From an uncultured Sphaerochaeta sp. (GTDB lineage: Bacteria; Spirochaetota; Spirochaetia; Sphaerochaetales; Sphaerochaetaceae): a DNA stretch of 64,000 nt. Below the pieces are notes generated by a model, which worked only from the letters and a program-made list of their open reading frames with translations, had not been told where the DNA came from and did no database searches. Below are positions 41,764 through 50,876 of this stretch, in pieces. A program made the translations under genes and the position numbers. The first letter of the stretch is position 1; each line of letters opens with the position of its first letter. Location: contig NZ_OY763408.1 of assembly GCF_963667405.1 (NCBI RefSeq), forward strand, positions 891,757 through 955,756, read 5' to 3'.

Positions 41764-41792
41764 TCTGTACAAACGTACAGAAAAATCGTCAA
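41764..41792 (-). promoter_or_regulatory. promoter and palindrome of the permease gene
   Basis: On the minus strand TTGACG (41787-41792), 17 bp, TACAGA (41764-41769). The palindrome CTGTAC-AAAC-GTACAG (41765-41780) overlaps the -10 box and could be an operator. Confidence 0.55.
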
Positions 41793-41930
41793 ATTTGTTA
41801 TATAACCAAATTTATGGGTACAAATTGAGGATTCTGGATAAATTATTGTTGAAAAATTTGCAATATAATGAAATTATTACAAAAATTTTTATCCCTATAC
41901 ACATGTATGGTTCGGGGAGAATTTTTTCTC

Positions 41931-41982
41931 TTGAAGTATTTGTGTGAAGTGGTACACTAAGAAAAACGTTGCAATATGTTGC
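41931..41982 (+). promoter_or_regulatory. ade promoter with TTGC-N6-TTGC box, copy 3
   Basis: TTGAAG (41931-41936), 16 bp, TACACT (41953-41958) form the promoter. TTGCAATATGTTGC (41969-41982) lies right at the expected transcription start and directly before AAGGAG, so a bound protein should repress. No purine riboswitch fold was seen in the 200-base gap. Confidence 0.6.
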
Positions 41983-41996
41983 AAGAAGGAGCTTCC

Positions 41997-43742
41997 ATGG
42001 TTACTAAAGCTCGCTTGAGAGCTCTGATCGATGCAGCCTCAGGCAGGAAGAAGGCAGACCTTTGCATTACGAACGCGCATGTGCTCGATGTATATAATAA
42101 GGAATGGTTTGAATCTGATATCCTTGTATCGGAAGGATATATCTGCGCCTACGCGCAAAAGGGAAAAGGGGAGGCCTCCCGCGTCGTTGACGCTGGGGGA
42201 CGCTATCTGGTCCCCGGCTTGATCGACGGTCACGTGCATATCGAATCCAGTCATGCCACAGCACAGGAATTTTCCAACCTGGTGGTCCCCTGTGGGACTA
42301 CCACCGTCATCGCAGATCCGCATGAGATCTGCAATGTCTGCGGTCTTGATGGGCTCTCTTATATGTTGGATGCATCACAAGATACAGCCTTGCAGGCCTT
42401 CTTTGTCGTCCCCTCCTGCGTGCCGGCAACCACCTTCGAGCACAGCGGGGCGACCATTCTCGCTGAGGACCTGGCTGAGCCGCTGAAGCATGAGCGGGTG
42501 CTCGGGCTTGGGGAGATGATGGATTATCCGGGAGTCATTGCTGCCAGTGATCTGGTGGTCGACAAGCTGATCGAAGCGAAGAAAGCAGGAAAAATCATCG
42601 ATGGGCACAGCCCGGCCGTCTCGGGTTCCGAACTTGACGCGTACTGTGCAAGCGGCATCCACACCGACCATGAGTGTGAGACGCCACAGGAGCTGCAGGA
42701 ACGGGTGAGGCGTGGCATGTACGTGATGCTTCGCGAGGGATCTGCATGCAACAATGTGTTGGGCTTGCTCGGTGGGGTACATGAGCGCAACAGCCGAAGG
42801 TGCATCTTCTGTACCGATGACCGACAGCCCATCAGCATTCTCGCAGAGGGGCACATCAACAACAACATCCGTCTGGCAGTCCATGCAGGGCTCGACCCCA
42901 TCGAGGCGTTTTGCATGGCAACCATCAACAGCTGTGATTGCTATCACCTCACCGACCGTGGGGCGATTGCACCGGGGCTGCGGGCCGACTTCTGCCTGGT
43001 CAACGATCTCTCCTCCTTTACCATGCACCAGGTGTATGTGGCTGGGGAGTTGGTCGCCCAGGATGGGCTGATGCTCAAGCCGGCTGCAGTCCGTCATGAC
43101 TCCAGGGTGAGTGGGAAAATGCAGGTCAGGGATTTTTCGGCAGCCCGGCTCGCCCTTCCTTTGCAGGATAGCCATGTCCGTGTCATTGACATTGTTCCCG
43201 GTGGCGTGGTCACCGAGGCCGGCGAGGCCACCGTACCTGTCAAAGATGGCTTGTGGGTGCATGACGCCAAGCAGGATATCATCAAGCTTGCCGTGATCGA
43301 GCGGCATAAGGGAACGGGGAATGTGGCGCTCGCCCTGCTCAGGGGCTATGGCCTGAAAGGTGGAGCGATGGCCACCAGTGTTGCCCATGACTCGCACAAC
43401 ATCATCGTCGCCGGTGACAATGATGCGGATATGGAGAAGGCGGTGAACCATCTCATTGCGGTAGGCGGCGGGATGGTCATCGTACAGGACGGAGTGATAC
43501 TCGCTTCCTTCGACCAGCCGGTTGCCGGCCTCATCAGCTATGAGGATGGAGCAACCATTGCCGAAAATCTGAAGCAATTGCATGCGATTGCACAGGAGAA
43601 GCTGAAGGTCAGCAAGGATGTCGATCCATTCATGACCCTCTGCTTCATGTCTCTTCCCGTCATTCCGGCGTACAAACTTACCGATATGGGGCTTTTTGAC
43701 GTTCGGTCGTTCTCGTTCGTGCCCTTGGAGCTCAATAGATAA
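41997..43742 (+). CDS. ade: adenine deaminase
   Basis: 581 residues. VPGLIDGHVHIESSH (about 63) holds metal ligands of the amidohydrolase barrel; VIADPHEICNVCG, GLGEMMDYPGVI, GHSPAVSG and HTDHECE follow in the order found in bacterial Ade. CTDDRQP (about 278) has the catalytic Asp. It deaminates adenine to hypoxanthine for the purine pathway. Start ATG 41997 has AAGGAG. Confidence 0.93.
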   Translation: MVTKARLRALIDAASGRKKADLCITNAHVLDVYNKEWFESDILVSEGYICAYAQKGKGEASRVVDAGGRYLVPGLIDGHVHIESSHATAQEFSNLVVPCGTTTVIADPHEICNVCGLDGLSYMLDASQDTALQAFFVVPSCVPATTFEHSGATILAEDLAEPLKHERVLGLGEMMDYPGVIAASDLVVDKLIEAKKAGKIIDGHSPAVSGSELDAYCASGIHTDHECETPQELQERVRRGMYVMLREGSACNNVLGLLGGVHERNSRRCIFCTDDRQPISILAEGHINNNIRLAVHAGLDPIEAFCMATINSCDCYHLTDRGAIAPGLRADFCLVNDLSSFTMHQVYVAGELVAQDGLMLKPAAVRHDSRVSGKMQVRDFSAARLALPLQDSHVRVIDIVPGGVVTEAGEATVPVKDGLWVHDAKQDIIKLAVIERHKGTGNVALALLRGYGLKGGAMATSVAHDSHNIIVAGDNDADMEKAVNHLIAVGGGMVIVQDGVILASFDQPVAGLISYEDGATIAENLKQLHAIAQEKLKVSKDVDPFMTLCFMSLPVIPAYKLTDMGLFDVRSFSFVPLELNR

Positions 43743-44487
43743 GCGTATCAGAACCCAGCTGGCATACGGTCAGCTCCGTTGCATAGAGGGTGGTCAGCAT
43801 TTCGGTGTTGACCACCTCTTCTTTTCTCCCGAAGCAGAGCAACGAGCCTTGCTTGAGCATTGCCACATGCGTGGCCAACGCGTAGGCAAGATTCGCATCA
43901 TGAGTGGTGAATACCAAGGTTTTCCCCCTCTGGTGCAAGGAAGAGAGGATGGAAAGCACCTTCTTGCGGTTGGCAGGGTCGAGCGCACTCGTCGGCTCGT
44001 CCAGAAGCAGCATCCTGCTCTGCTGGGCGATGGCACGGGCGAGCAAGAGCAGCTGGTGCTCACCTCCGCTCAGGTCGGTGACCGAACGATCGGCATAGGC
44101 TGCAAGCCCTACTTCCTCAAGCGCCTGGTAGGCGATGTCAGCATCCTCAGATGTGGGGTTGCCCATTGCCTGCAGATAGGGAGAGCGGCCGAACAGCGTA
44201 TAGTCAAGGAGCGTGAAGGAGAAGTGATAGTGCTCAGTCTGGGGAACCAGGGCAAGCGTCCTCCCCAGCTCCTTTCTTCCGTATGATCCTATCTCTTTGC
44301 CGAAGATCTGGATCCCGGTTTGTTGCTTGTACCCCAGAATCAGATCGAGAAGGGTGGATTTGCCCGCTCCGTTGGAGCCCAGGATGGCGAGTGATGAGCC
44401 CTCTTCAAGGGAGAGGCTGATGTTCTGCAGGGCTTGCGTTCCGCTGGGGTAGGTGTAGGTGAGACTCTCCAGGTTCAGTGCGTTCAT
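43732..44487 (-). CDS. ABC transporter ATP-binding protein, FecCD-type importer
   Basis: 251 residues. Walker A LGSNGAGKSTLLDL (about 34), Q-loop LVPQTEHYHF, signature LSGGEHQLLLLARAI (about 139), Walker B MLLLDEPTSALD and H-loop TTHDANLA are complete. It belongs with the permease and binding protein upstream on the same strand. Its end overlaps the end of ade by 11 bases. The partner set suggests iron-chelate, cobalamin or molybdate-type import. Confidence 0.88.
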   Translation of the reverse strand: MNALNLESLTYTYPSGTQALQNISLSLEEGSSLAILGSNGAGKSTLLDLILGYKQQTGIQIFGKEIGSYGRKELGRTLALVPQTEHYHFSFTLLDYTLFGRSPYLQAMGNPTSEDADIAYQALEEVGLAAYADRSVTDLSGGEHQLLLLARAIAQQSRMLLLDEPTSALDPANRKKVLSILSSLHQRGKTLVFTTHDANLAYALATHVAMLKQGSLLCFGRKEEVVNTEMLTTLYATELTVCQLGSDTLIY

Positions 44488-45506
44488 GCTTTTCCCCCTT
44501 GGTGCTTGAGACTGAGGATGATGATGAACACGACTGCCCCGAACAAGCTGGTGAGCAGGCCTATGGGAATCTCTGTCGGCAGCAGCGTCCGTCCCAAGGT
44601 GTCACACAGGAGGAGAAAGAGTGAGCCGAGCACCATGGAACCGGGTAGGCTGTAGGAGCTGTCCGAGCCGAAGAGCTTGCGCGCAAGATGCGGCGTGATC
44701 AGTCCCACCCAACCGATGAGGCCGGTGATGGAAATGGTCAGGGTGGTGCCGACGGTGGCGACGACCAGCAGGATGAGGCGGTCGCGCTTGGGGTTGAGTC
44801 CCACCGAGTGTGCCGTCTTCTCCTCGAGGGAGAGCAGGTTGAGTTTCCAGCGGAAGGTGAAGAGCAGCAGCATGCATGCAATGACTGTCCAGATGATGGA
44901 GAAGAGTTGCTTCCACGAGGCATTCCAAAGTCCTCCCATCATCCAGAAGGTGATGTCCTGCAGATCTTTGGTGGGTTCGGCAACCAGCTTGACAACCCCC
45001 AGGGCACTGGAGAAGATTGCCGACACGGCAATGCCGCTGAGCACCAGCCGAAGCAGGGAACCGCCGAAGCGAAACCGTTTGGCAAGCAGGTAGCTGGCAA
45101 GCAGGGCAAGAAGTCCGAATAGGGTGGCACTGAGTTGAACCATTACCGTGGTGGAGGCCCCGATCACCATCATCAGCGCAGCCCCAAAGGCAGAACCTTG
45201 GCTCACCCCGAGAAAGCCCGGCTCCACCAGGGGATTGGAGAAGAGCATCTGGAAGGTGAACCCGCTTGCACTGAGCATGCTGCCCGCCACCAAGGCCAAT
45301 ATGATTCTGGGGAGCCTCACCTTCCACAGGATGCTCTGGGCCATCCCCTCCTGATTCCAGATCGAGGAGAAGGTGAACCCAGGTTTTGGATATCTTCCTG
45401 CGAAGAGGAAGAGCAGGGAGAGAAGGAAGGTGAACACTACCAAGGAAAGCAAAATCAAGCGTCTTCTTCTCTGCTCATGGGCAAAGGCTCCTGCTCTGTT
45501 CATCAC
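44484..45506 (-). CDS. ABC transporter permease, FecCD/BtuC family
   Basis: 340 residues, about 10 membrane helices. LPRIILALVAGSMLSASGFTFQMLFSNPLVEPGFLGVSQGSAFGAA is the BtuC signature region (with an F-Q-x-L-F-x-N-P-L variant) and GLIGWVGLITPHLARKLFG is the C-terminal motif that contacts the ATPase. It overlaps both neighbours by four bases (ATGA), so the three genes are one operon. Confidence 0.9.
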   Translation of the reverse strand: MMNRAGAFAHEQRRRRLILLSLVVFTFLLSLLFLFAGRYPKPGFTFSSIWNQEGMAQSILWKVRLPRIILALVAGSMLSASGFTFQMLFSNPLVEPGFLGVSQGSAFGAALMMVIGASTTVMVQLSATLFGLLALLASYLLAKRFRFGGSLLRLVLSGIAVSAIFSSALGVVKLVAEPTKDLQDITFWMMGGLWNASWKQLFSIIWTVIACMLLLFTFRWKLNLLSLEEKTAHSVGLNPKRDRLILLVVATVGTTLTISITGLIGWVGLITPHLARKLFGSDSSYSLPGSMVLGSLFLLLCDTLGRTLLPTEIPIGLLTSLFGAVVFIIILSLKHQGGKA

Positions 45507-46603
45507 TTGTTGCCATTCACTGAATCAGCATAGAGTGAAACCAGTTTGTCCAGCTTTGCCGCATCATTCAGGTGGTAGAAATCGCGATAGAAGGAAGCCA
45601 CCTCCTCCTGCATGTCAAGGTTCTGGTACTGCTCGGGATAGAGGGTCTTGCCAAGCCACTGGAGACCGAGAATCCAGGAAGCCACCGGTTGGAGATAACT
45701 CATCATGTCATGGGGTCCGGCGAGCACCTTCTGTTCTTTCACTGCATCAAGCTGAGCCCAGATCGGCGAATTGTAGATTGCATCAACGTACATCTGTGCA
45801 GGGTTCCGGTAACTGACAAGGATGATCATGTCGGGATCCCATGCGGCAATCTGCTCAAAACTGATGGTCGACCAGCCGTTTGCTGCCTTGTTCGCCCCTT
45901 TCCAGACGGGCTGGGCACCGATGGTCTCGACCATCCATGTCTGCATCCAGTCATCCGGTGCAATCTTGTACGAGAAGGTGTTGTCCGTGCGGTCTCCCTG
46001 CAACAGGAGGACTTTCACCTGTTGGTCGGAAGCTAGGGACGCTGCATTCGCTCTGATGGGTTGCATCCGCTTCTCATACAGTGAGATGATCTCGTTGGCA
46101 CGTGAAGTGTTCTTCAACAGTTTGCCCAGTTGTTCCAGTTCGCTGATCCAATCCGCATAGGACTCAAGGTTCATGGTATAGTTGGGGATGCCAAGGACAT
46201 CCAGCTTGCGGGCGATCGACTCGAAATGCGTCGCCTTGGTGAGTACCAGGTCTGCGTTCCTGCTGGCTATCTCCTCTACGCTGGCTGTTTGGCTGAGACG
46301 GGGTTTTTCATCCAATTCCGGCCTGATGAACGAGAAGAAGTCTCCCAGGCCTTGGTCGGTTTTCGGCAAGGTCAGGTCCATGCTTGTCACTTCAGGAAAC
46401 AGGAAGAGGGCATTGGCCGGCATATTGCCCGCCTTGCCGGCTATCAGGACGGTCGAGGGTTTCTCGGCCAGCTTGAGGGTGCGGTTGTTGGCATCGGTCG
46501 CCTGGTAGAACGAACTTTCCTGCATGGCCTGCTCGGCATTGCCTTGGGAGAACAAAAGCACCGGTGTCAGGACAAGAAGGAGAAGGATCAGGGATTTTTT
46601 CAT
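45503..46603 (-). CDS. periplasmic binding protein, class III (TroA/BtuF fold)
   Basis: 366 residues. Signal peptide MKKSLILLLLVLTPVLLFS, then a two-lobed binding protein with the long central helix (YADWISELEQLGKLLKNTSRANEIISLYEKRM). AAWDPDMIILVSYRNPAQM and ILGLQWLGKTLYPEQY are typical of the iron-complex/cobalamin/molybdate cluster. No siderophore receptor is nearby. The TTGC-N6-TTGC box 19 bases upstream links it to the purine genes, whose hydroxylase needs molybdenum, so a molybdate or tungstate role (MolA-like) is a reasonable inference. Confidence 0.8.
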   Translation of the reverse strand: MKKSLILLLLVLTPVLLFSQGNAEQAMQESSFYQATDANNRTLKLAEKPSTVLIAGKAGNMPANALFLFPEVTSMDLTLPKTDQGLGDFFSFIRPELDEKPRLSQTASVEEIASRNADLVLTKATHFESIARKLDVLGIPNYTMNLESYADWISELEQLGKLLKNTSRANEIISLYEKRMQPIRANAASLASDQQVKVLLLQGDRTDNTFSYKIAPDDWMQTWMVETIGAQPVWKGANKAANGWSTISFEQIAAWDPDMIILVSYRNPAQMYVDAIYNSPIWAQLDAVKEQKVLAGPHDMMSYLQPVASWILGLQWLGKTLYPEQYQNLDMQEEVASFYRDFYHLNDAAKLDKLVSLYADSVNGNK

Positions 46604-46621
46604 GGAAAGAGCTCCTTAATG

Positions 46622-46635
46622 TTGCGAATGGTTGC
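46622..46635 (+). promoter_or_regulatory. TTGC-N6-TTGC box, copy 4 (ABC importer)
   Basis: TTGCGAATGGTTGC, 19 bases before the start of the binding-protein gene on the opposite strand. It closely matches copy 1 (TTGCGAAATGTTGC). A minus-strand TATAAT lies at about 46645-46650. Confidence 0.5.
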
Positions 46636-46755
46636 AGTTTACCATTATATTTTTGATAATGCAATCGGATTTCATCCATTGCACTTTCTCTTTTCACCTT
46701 GATACCTTCTGCCATTCAGTTTACTGTATAGATACCATTCAGAAGGAATCGGAAC

Positions 46756-48084
46756 ATGGATACACACGCATTGCACCAGAGGATTCGCACCCTGCGCTCA
46801 CAAGCGAAAGTCCTCTCCTCAAGCACGATAGAGCAGCGCAACCAACTCCTTTTGGCCATTGCCGATGGCCTGTCCAGGGATTATCAGCTGATACGCACGG
46901 CGAATGAGTTGGATGTTGCACAAGCAGTGGAAAACGGCCAGAAAGAATCTCTGGTCAAGCGTCTGATCTTCAGCGAGGAGAAACTCGCTGCGGTAACGCT
47001 CGGCTTGCAGCAAGTCGCCGAATTGAAAGACCCCATCGGGCATGTATTGGAACGAAGGCTCCTTGATGACGGTCTGCTGCTCGAGAAAGTGAGCTTCCCC
47101 ATAGGGGTCATCGGCATGATCTTCGAGGCCAGGCCCGATGCCTTGGTGCAGATCGTCTCGCTCTGCCTGAAGAGCGGAAATGGCATCATCCTCAAGGGAG
47201 GCAAGGAAGCGCAGCGGACCAATACCGAGTTGGTCGCTTCCATCCAGCGCAGCTGTGCCGGTTCTGTCTTGGGCGATGCATGGCTCCTGCTTGTGGAAAG
47301 CCATGCCGATGTGGAGCTGATGCTGGGGATGGAGAAAGAGATCGATCTGCTCATCCCCCGCGGGACCAACCAGTTCGTACGCTATGTCATGGACCACACC
47401 TCCATTCCGGTGCTTGGGCATGCGGACGGGATTTGTCATCTCTACATCGATGAGCATGCTGACCTTGCGAAGGCCGTTGAGATTGCCTATGACTCGAAAA
47501 CCCAATACCCCGCAGCGTGCAACGCAGTGGAGACTATCCTTGTGCACCAAGCAGTAGCTTCCTCCTTTCTGCCCAGGCTCGCCCAGCGTCTTGCACAGGG
47601 AAACGTGGTGATGCACGGCGATGCACGCACCCAGGAGCTGGTCTCCTGCACTCCCTACCAAGAAGGGGATTGGGGCATGGAGTATCTTGCCCTTGAGCTG
47701 AACATCCGTGTCGTGGACAGCCTTGCCCAGGCCATCGACCACATCGAGACCTACGGCTCGCACCATACCGATGCCATCGTCAGCGAGGATGAGATGGCGA
47801 TCAGGACGTTCTTCCTGCAGGTCGATTCCGCTGACGTGTTCGCCAATTGTTCGACCCGGTTTTCCGATGGCTTCCGTTTCGGCCTTGGAGCCGAGGTGGG
47901 CATCAGCACGGCAAAGATCCATGCACGCGGGCCGGTTGGGCTTGAGGGCCTGATGAGCAGCAAATACCTGCTCAAGGGACAGGGGCAGGTCGTGAGCACC
48001 TACAGTGGCAAGGAGCCCAAGCAGTTCCTCCACACCGAGCTTGCAAAGGTTGGATCCTCTCTTGCCTTCGGGGGCGAACAATGA
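46756..48084 (+). CDS. proA: gamma-glutamyl phosphate reductase
   Basis: 442 residues. FPIGVIGMIFEARPDALVQI and ILKGGKEAQRTN are family motifs; the catalytic cysteine is in YPAACNAVETILVH (about 256). It reduces glutamyl-5-phosphate to the semialdehyde in proline synthesis. It overlaps proB by four bases, an order (proA before proB) reversed from E. coli. AAGGAAT precedes ATG 46756. Confidence 0.95.
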   Translation: MDTHALHQRIRTLRSQAKVLSSSTIEQRNQLLLAIADGLSRDYQLIRTANELDVAQAVENGQKESLVKRLIFSEEKLAAVTLGLQQVAELKDPIGHVLERRLLDDGLLLEKVSFPIGVIGMIFEARPDALVQIVSLCLKSGNGIILKGGKEAQRTNTELVASIQRSCAGSVLGDAWLLLVESHADVELMLGMEKEIDLLIPRGTNQFVRYVMDHTSIPVLGHADGICHLYIDEHADLAKAVEIAYDSKTQYPAACNAVETILVHQAVASSFLPRLAQRLAQGNVVMHGDARTQELVSCTPYQEGDWGMEYLALELNIRVVDSLAQAIDHIETYGSHHTDAIVSEDEMAIRTFFLQVDSADVFANCSTRFSDGFRFGLGAEVGISTAKIHARGPVGLEGLMSSKYLLKGQGQVVSTYSGKEPKQFLHTELAKVGSSLAFGGEQ

Positions 48085-49205
48085 AGCGTGACCTGACAAA
48101 CGTACATCGCCTGGTGGTAAAAGTGGGGACCAACCTGCTCTCTGCACATGAGGGAATCGATGAAACGTGCATCGATTCGATCGTTGACCAGATTGCACAT
48201 CTGCACAGGCAGGGGTATCAGGTCCTTTTGGTCAGTAGTGGTGCCGTCGGCATGGGTGCCAAGGAGTTGCATCACAAGGGGCCGGTCAAGCAGGTCTCGA
48301 TGCGCCAAGCCTGTGCTTCCATCGGACAACCCTTGCTCATGTCCAGTTATCGTCGCTCCTTCAAGCGTCATGGACTGGTCTGTTCGCAGATCCTGCTCAC
48401 CAGGAAGGACCTCAACAACCGGCATACCTACGTGAACCTGCGCAACAGCATCTTTACCTTGCTTGAGTTGGGAGTGGTCCCCGTTTTCAATGAGAATGAT
48501 GTGGTCAGTACTGCGGAAATCGGTTCCGCCTTCGGCGACAATGACAGGATGAGCGCCATGGTTGCCAGCAAGATTGACGCGGATCTTCTGGTCATCCTGA
48601 CCGATATACCTGGACTGTACACCGCCGATCCCAAGAAGGATGAGTCAGCCCATCTGCTCACCGAAATCGAGAAACTTGATGAAACGGTGCTCTCCTATGC
48701 CGGAGGGGCGGGATCCACCCACTCGACCGGCGGCATGAAGACCAAACTGCTGGCAGCCAAGATTGCCTCTGTTGCAGGGTGTGGCACCATCATTGCAAGC
48801 GGATATGAGGAAAACGCCCTGACCCGACTTCTCGCAGGGGAAGCCTTGGGAACCTACATCCATCCCTCAACGAGGCTGAGCCAGCGTGAGCGATGGATAC
48901 TGAACAACTCCCACCTGGGTTCGTTGGAAGTGGATGAGGGGGCCAAACGGGCCCTGCTTGCCAAGAAGAGCCTGCTTCCGAAGGGTGTGGTGCGGGTCAA
49001 CGGGGTGTTTGGTTCAGGGGATGTGATCCAGATCTGTACCACCGACGGCAAGCCGTTTGCCAAGGCGGTACCGTACTACAACAGCACAGACATCGCCACG
49101 GTGGCCGGCCACAGCAGCAAGGACATCGAGGCGTTGCTGGGAAAGGGTGGGAAGGACGTGCTCTTCCGGCCGGAGGACTTGGTGTTGCTCGACGATGTTG
49201 AATAA
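48081..49205 (+). CDS. proB: glutamate 5-kinase
   Basis: 374 residues. The N-terminal amino-acid kinase domain has VVKVGTNLLS, LVSSGAVGMG, NENDVVST and GTGGM-type STHSTGGMKTKLLAAK (about 213). The C-terminal PUA domain (about 275-360) is present, as in E. coli ProB, so proline feedback control is likely. Fused control and overlap with proA ensure balanced levels. Confidence 0.95.
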   Translation: MKRDLTNVHRLVVKVGTNLLSAHEGIDETCIDSIVDQIAHLHRQGYQVLLVSSGAVGMGAKELHHKGPVKQVSMRQACASIGQPLLMSSYRRSFKRHGLVCSQILLTRKDLNNRHTYVNLRNSIFTLLELGVVPVFNENDVVSTAEIGSAFGDNDRMSAMVASKIDADLLVILTDIPGLYTADPKKDESAHLLTEIEKLDETVLSYAGGAGSTHSTGGMKTKLLAAKIASVAGCGTIIASGYEENALTRLLAGEALGTYIHPSTRLSQRERWILNNSHLGSLEVDEGAKRALLAKKSLLPKGVVRVNGVFGSGDVIQICTTDGKPFAKAVPYYNSTDIATVAGHSSKDIEALLGKGGKDVLFRPEDLVLLDDVE

Positions 49206-50115
49206 CTATCGTATCTACCGTAGAAAACAGGAAATGCTCTCACGCATCACGCATTTGCACAATACGGAGCAACTTGCGGTCGGCATTCTTGATACGGGTA
49301 CGCTTGCACAACTCAACGAAAGTCTCGAGTGGTATCAGAGCCAGATGAACTTCAGCCTCCATGTGGTCACCCAGGAGGGGCGGTTGGATATCCCCAGCAT
49401 GCAGGAGCAATACAAGGATGTCACCTTCCTTGTCTTTACGACCCACACGTTCACCGGGGAAAAAATCAATGCAGTCGCCAATGAGTGCAGGACCAACCTC
49501 TTTCTCATCGTACGGAGCGATCTGCTGCTGGTGAAGTTTGATGGACCGTTGCTCATGCGCCTGATGGCTGAGGGCGAGCATCCTGCAGCCTACTGTGCAG
49601 TCCTGGCAAATGCATACAAGGAGATTGTTCCCTGTCGCCGTTCTCCTCGTTTGGTGGAACGAGAGTTGGACCCTGCCTCTGATTTTCCGCGCCTCGGCGA
49701 CGAAACATTGCAACAGACACTCTACCCGGTGATGTGTCTCGCCCTCTATGATCGTGCGCTTTTCCAGCGTCTTCGTGGCTTTGATGAACAGATTCACAGC
49801 GAGTACTACCAAGCTTTGGACTGGGGAATCCGGACCCACCTTTTGGGGTATAGGAACTGCATCGGGGATGCCCTCTTGATGCAATTCCCTGACCGTGAGA
49901 GTGTGATCGAGGACCGTAGCGACGCCGAGGGGTTTGAGCGGTGCTATACCAAGGCCTTGGGTGTCCAGAACGTCAACTCCAAGAATATCGCACGCAAGAG
50001 CAAGGGGTTCTTCGACAAGGAAGTCTATCAGACCGAAGTCAAGAAACGGATGCTCTGGCTGCAGAAAATGGATTTCACCACACTGTGCGACAGCTGGCCG
50101 AAGGAGGAGGCATGA
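49195..50115 (+). CDS. family 2 glycosyltransferase-like protein
   Basis: 306 residues from ATG 49195, overlapping the proB end by 11 bases. The motif DRALFQRLRGFDEQIHSEYYQALDWGIRTHLLGYRN (about 185-220) is the acceptor-side motif of GT2 enzymes (FDE..yyqDxDwxxR). The N-terminal part has nucleotide-sugar-fold-like strands but the DxD motif is not obvious. Substrate unknown. It overlaps the amidase gene by four bases. Confidence 0.6.
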   Translation: MLNNYRIYRRKQEMLSRITHLHNTEQLAVGILDTGTLAQLNESLEWYQSQMNFSLHVVTQEGRLDIPSMQEQYKDVTFLVFTTHTFTGEKINAVANECRTNLFLIVRSDLLLVKFDGPLLMRLMAEGEHPAAYCAVLANAYKEIVPCRRSPRLVERELDPASDFPRLGDETLQQTLYPVMCLALYDRALFQRLRGFDEQIHSEYYQALDWGIRTHLLGYRNCIGDALLMQFPDRESVIEDRSDAEGFERCYTKALGVQNVNSKNIARKSKGFFDKEVYQTEVKKRMLWLQKMDFTTLCDSWPKEEA

Positions 50116-50876
50116 GAAAGATCCTCTGCCTTCTGCTGTTGCTCTCTTCTTCATTGCTCTTTGCCGCTGTCGATCCCTACAGTCTGGAAGTGGGTACGGT
50201 CATTCTTGATGCAGGACATGGGGGGCATGACCCCGGTACCAGTTTTGCCTGGGCTTTTGCCGGTGGCACGGTTTACGAGCGGGATCTGACCCTGGACATC
50301 ACCAAACGGGTGGGAGCCTTGCTTGCCGTTTCGCACCCCGACCTTCAGTTGGTCTATACCCGCAGCGATGACACCTACCTGAGCCTTGCCGAGCGATGCG
50401 AAATCGCCTACACGACCGAGCTTCGCAACCAGAGCAGTGCCTTGTTTGTTTCGATTCATGTAAACAGTGCCCAAGCACGCGAAGCCTCAGGCTTTGAGAT
50501 CCTGACAAAGCTGCAGAACAAACGCGTCAAGCTCATGGATGAAACCACACCCCTGACCAATCTTTCCATGCTTGCAGGGTTTTCCTCGGTGAATCTGAAC
50601 CGGATGCTCAACCAGCGCAATCTGGTTGTAGCATCGGTCTTTGCCGAGACCCTCTCGGAGAATCTCATCACCACCCAAAACCGTGGGGTGAAGGAACGCG
50701 ACCTGTATGTGCTCAATGCCAGCAGAGTCCCGGCCGTTTTGGTGGAGGTTGGGTTTCTGACCAATGAGGAGGATGCCCGGAATCTGGTCTCGCCGCAATG
50801 GCGGCAGCGCGCGGCCCAGGCAATCGCCCTTGCGATCGAACGGTGTTTGCAGGAGGATGTGGATGGATACCTATGA
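50112..50876 (+). CDS. N-acetylmuramoyl-L-alanine amidase (Amidase_3)
   Basis: 254 residues with a signal peptide (MRKILCLLLLLSSSLLFA). TVILDAGHGGHDPGT (first zinc His), YERDLTLDITKRV (zinc Glu), LFVSIHVNSAQ (second His) and VLVEVGFLTNEEDARNL (catalytic Glu) are in order. It cleaves the bond between MurNAc and the peptide in the periplasm, in cell division or turnover. AGGAGGAGG precedes the start. Confidence 0.92.
   Translation: MRKILCLLLLLSSSLLFAAVDPYSLEVGTVILDAGHGGHDPGTSFAWAFAGGTVYERDLTLDITKRVGALLAVSHPDLQLVYTRSDDTYLSLAERCEIAYTTELRNQSSALFVSIHVNSAQAREASGFEILTKLQNKRVKLMDETTPLTNLSMLAGFSSVNLNRMLNQRNLVVASVFAETLSENLITTQNRGVKERDLYVLNASRVPAVLVEVGFLTNEEDARNLVSPQWRQRAAQAIALAIERCLQEDVDGYL

Noticed and set aside
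41756..41996. Purine riboswitch before ade or the permease
   Set aside because: The core sequence and three-stem layout of purine riboswitches could not be found; promoters and palindromes explain the gap.
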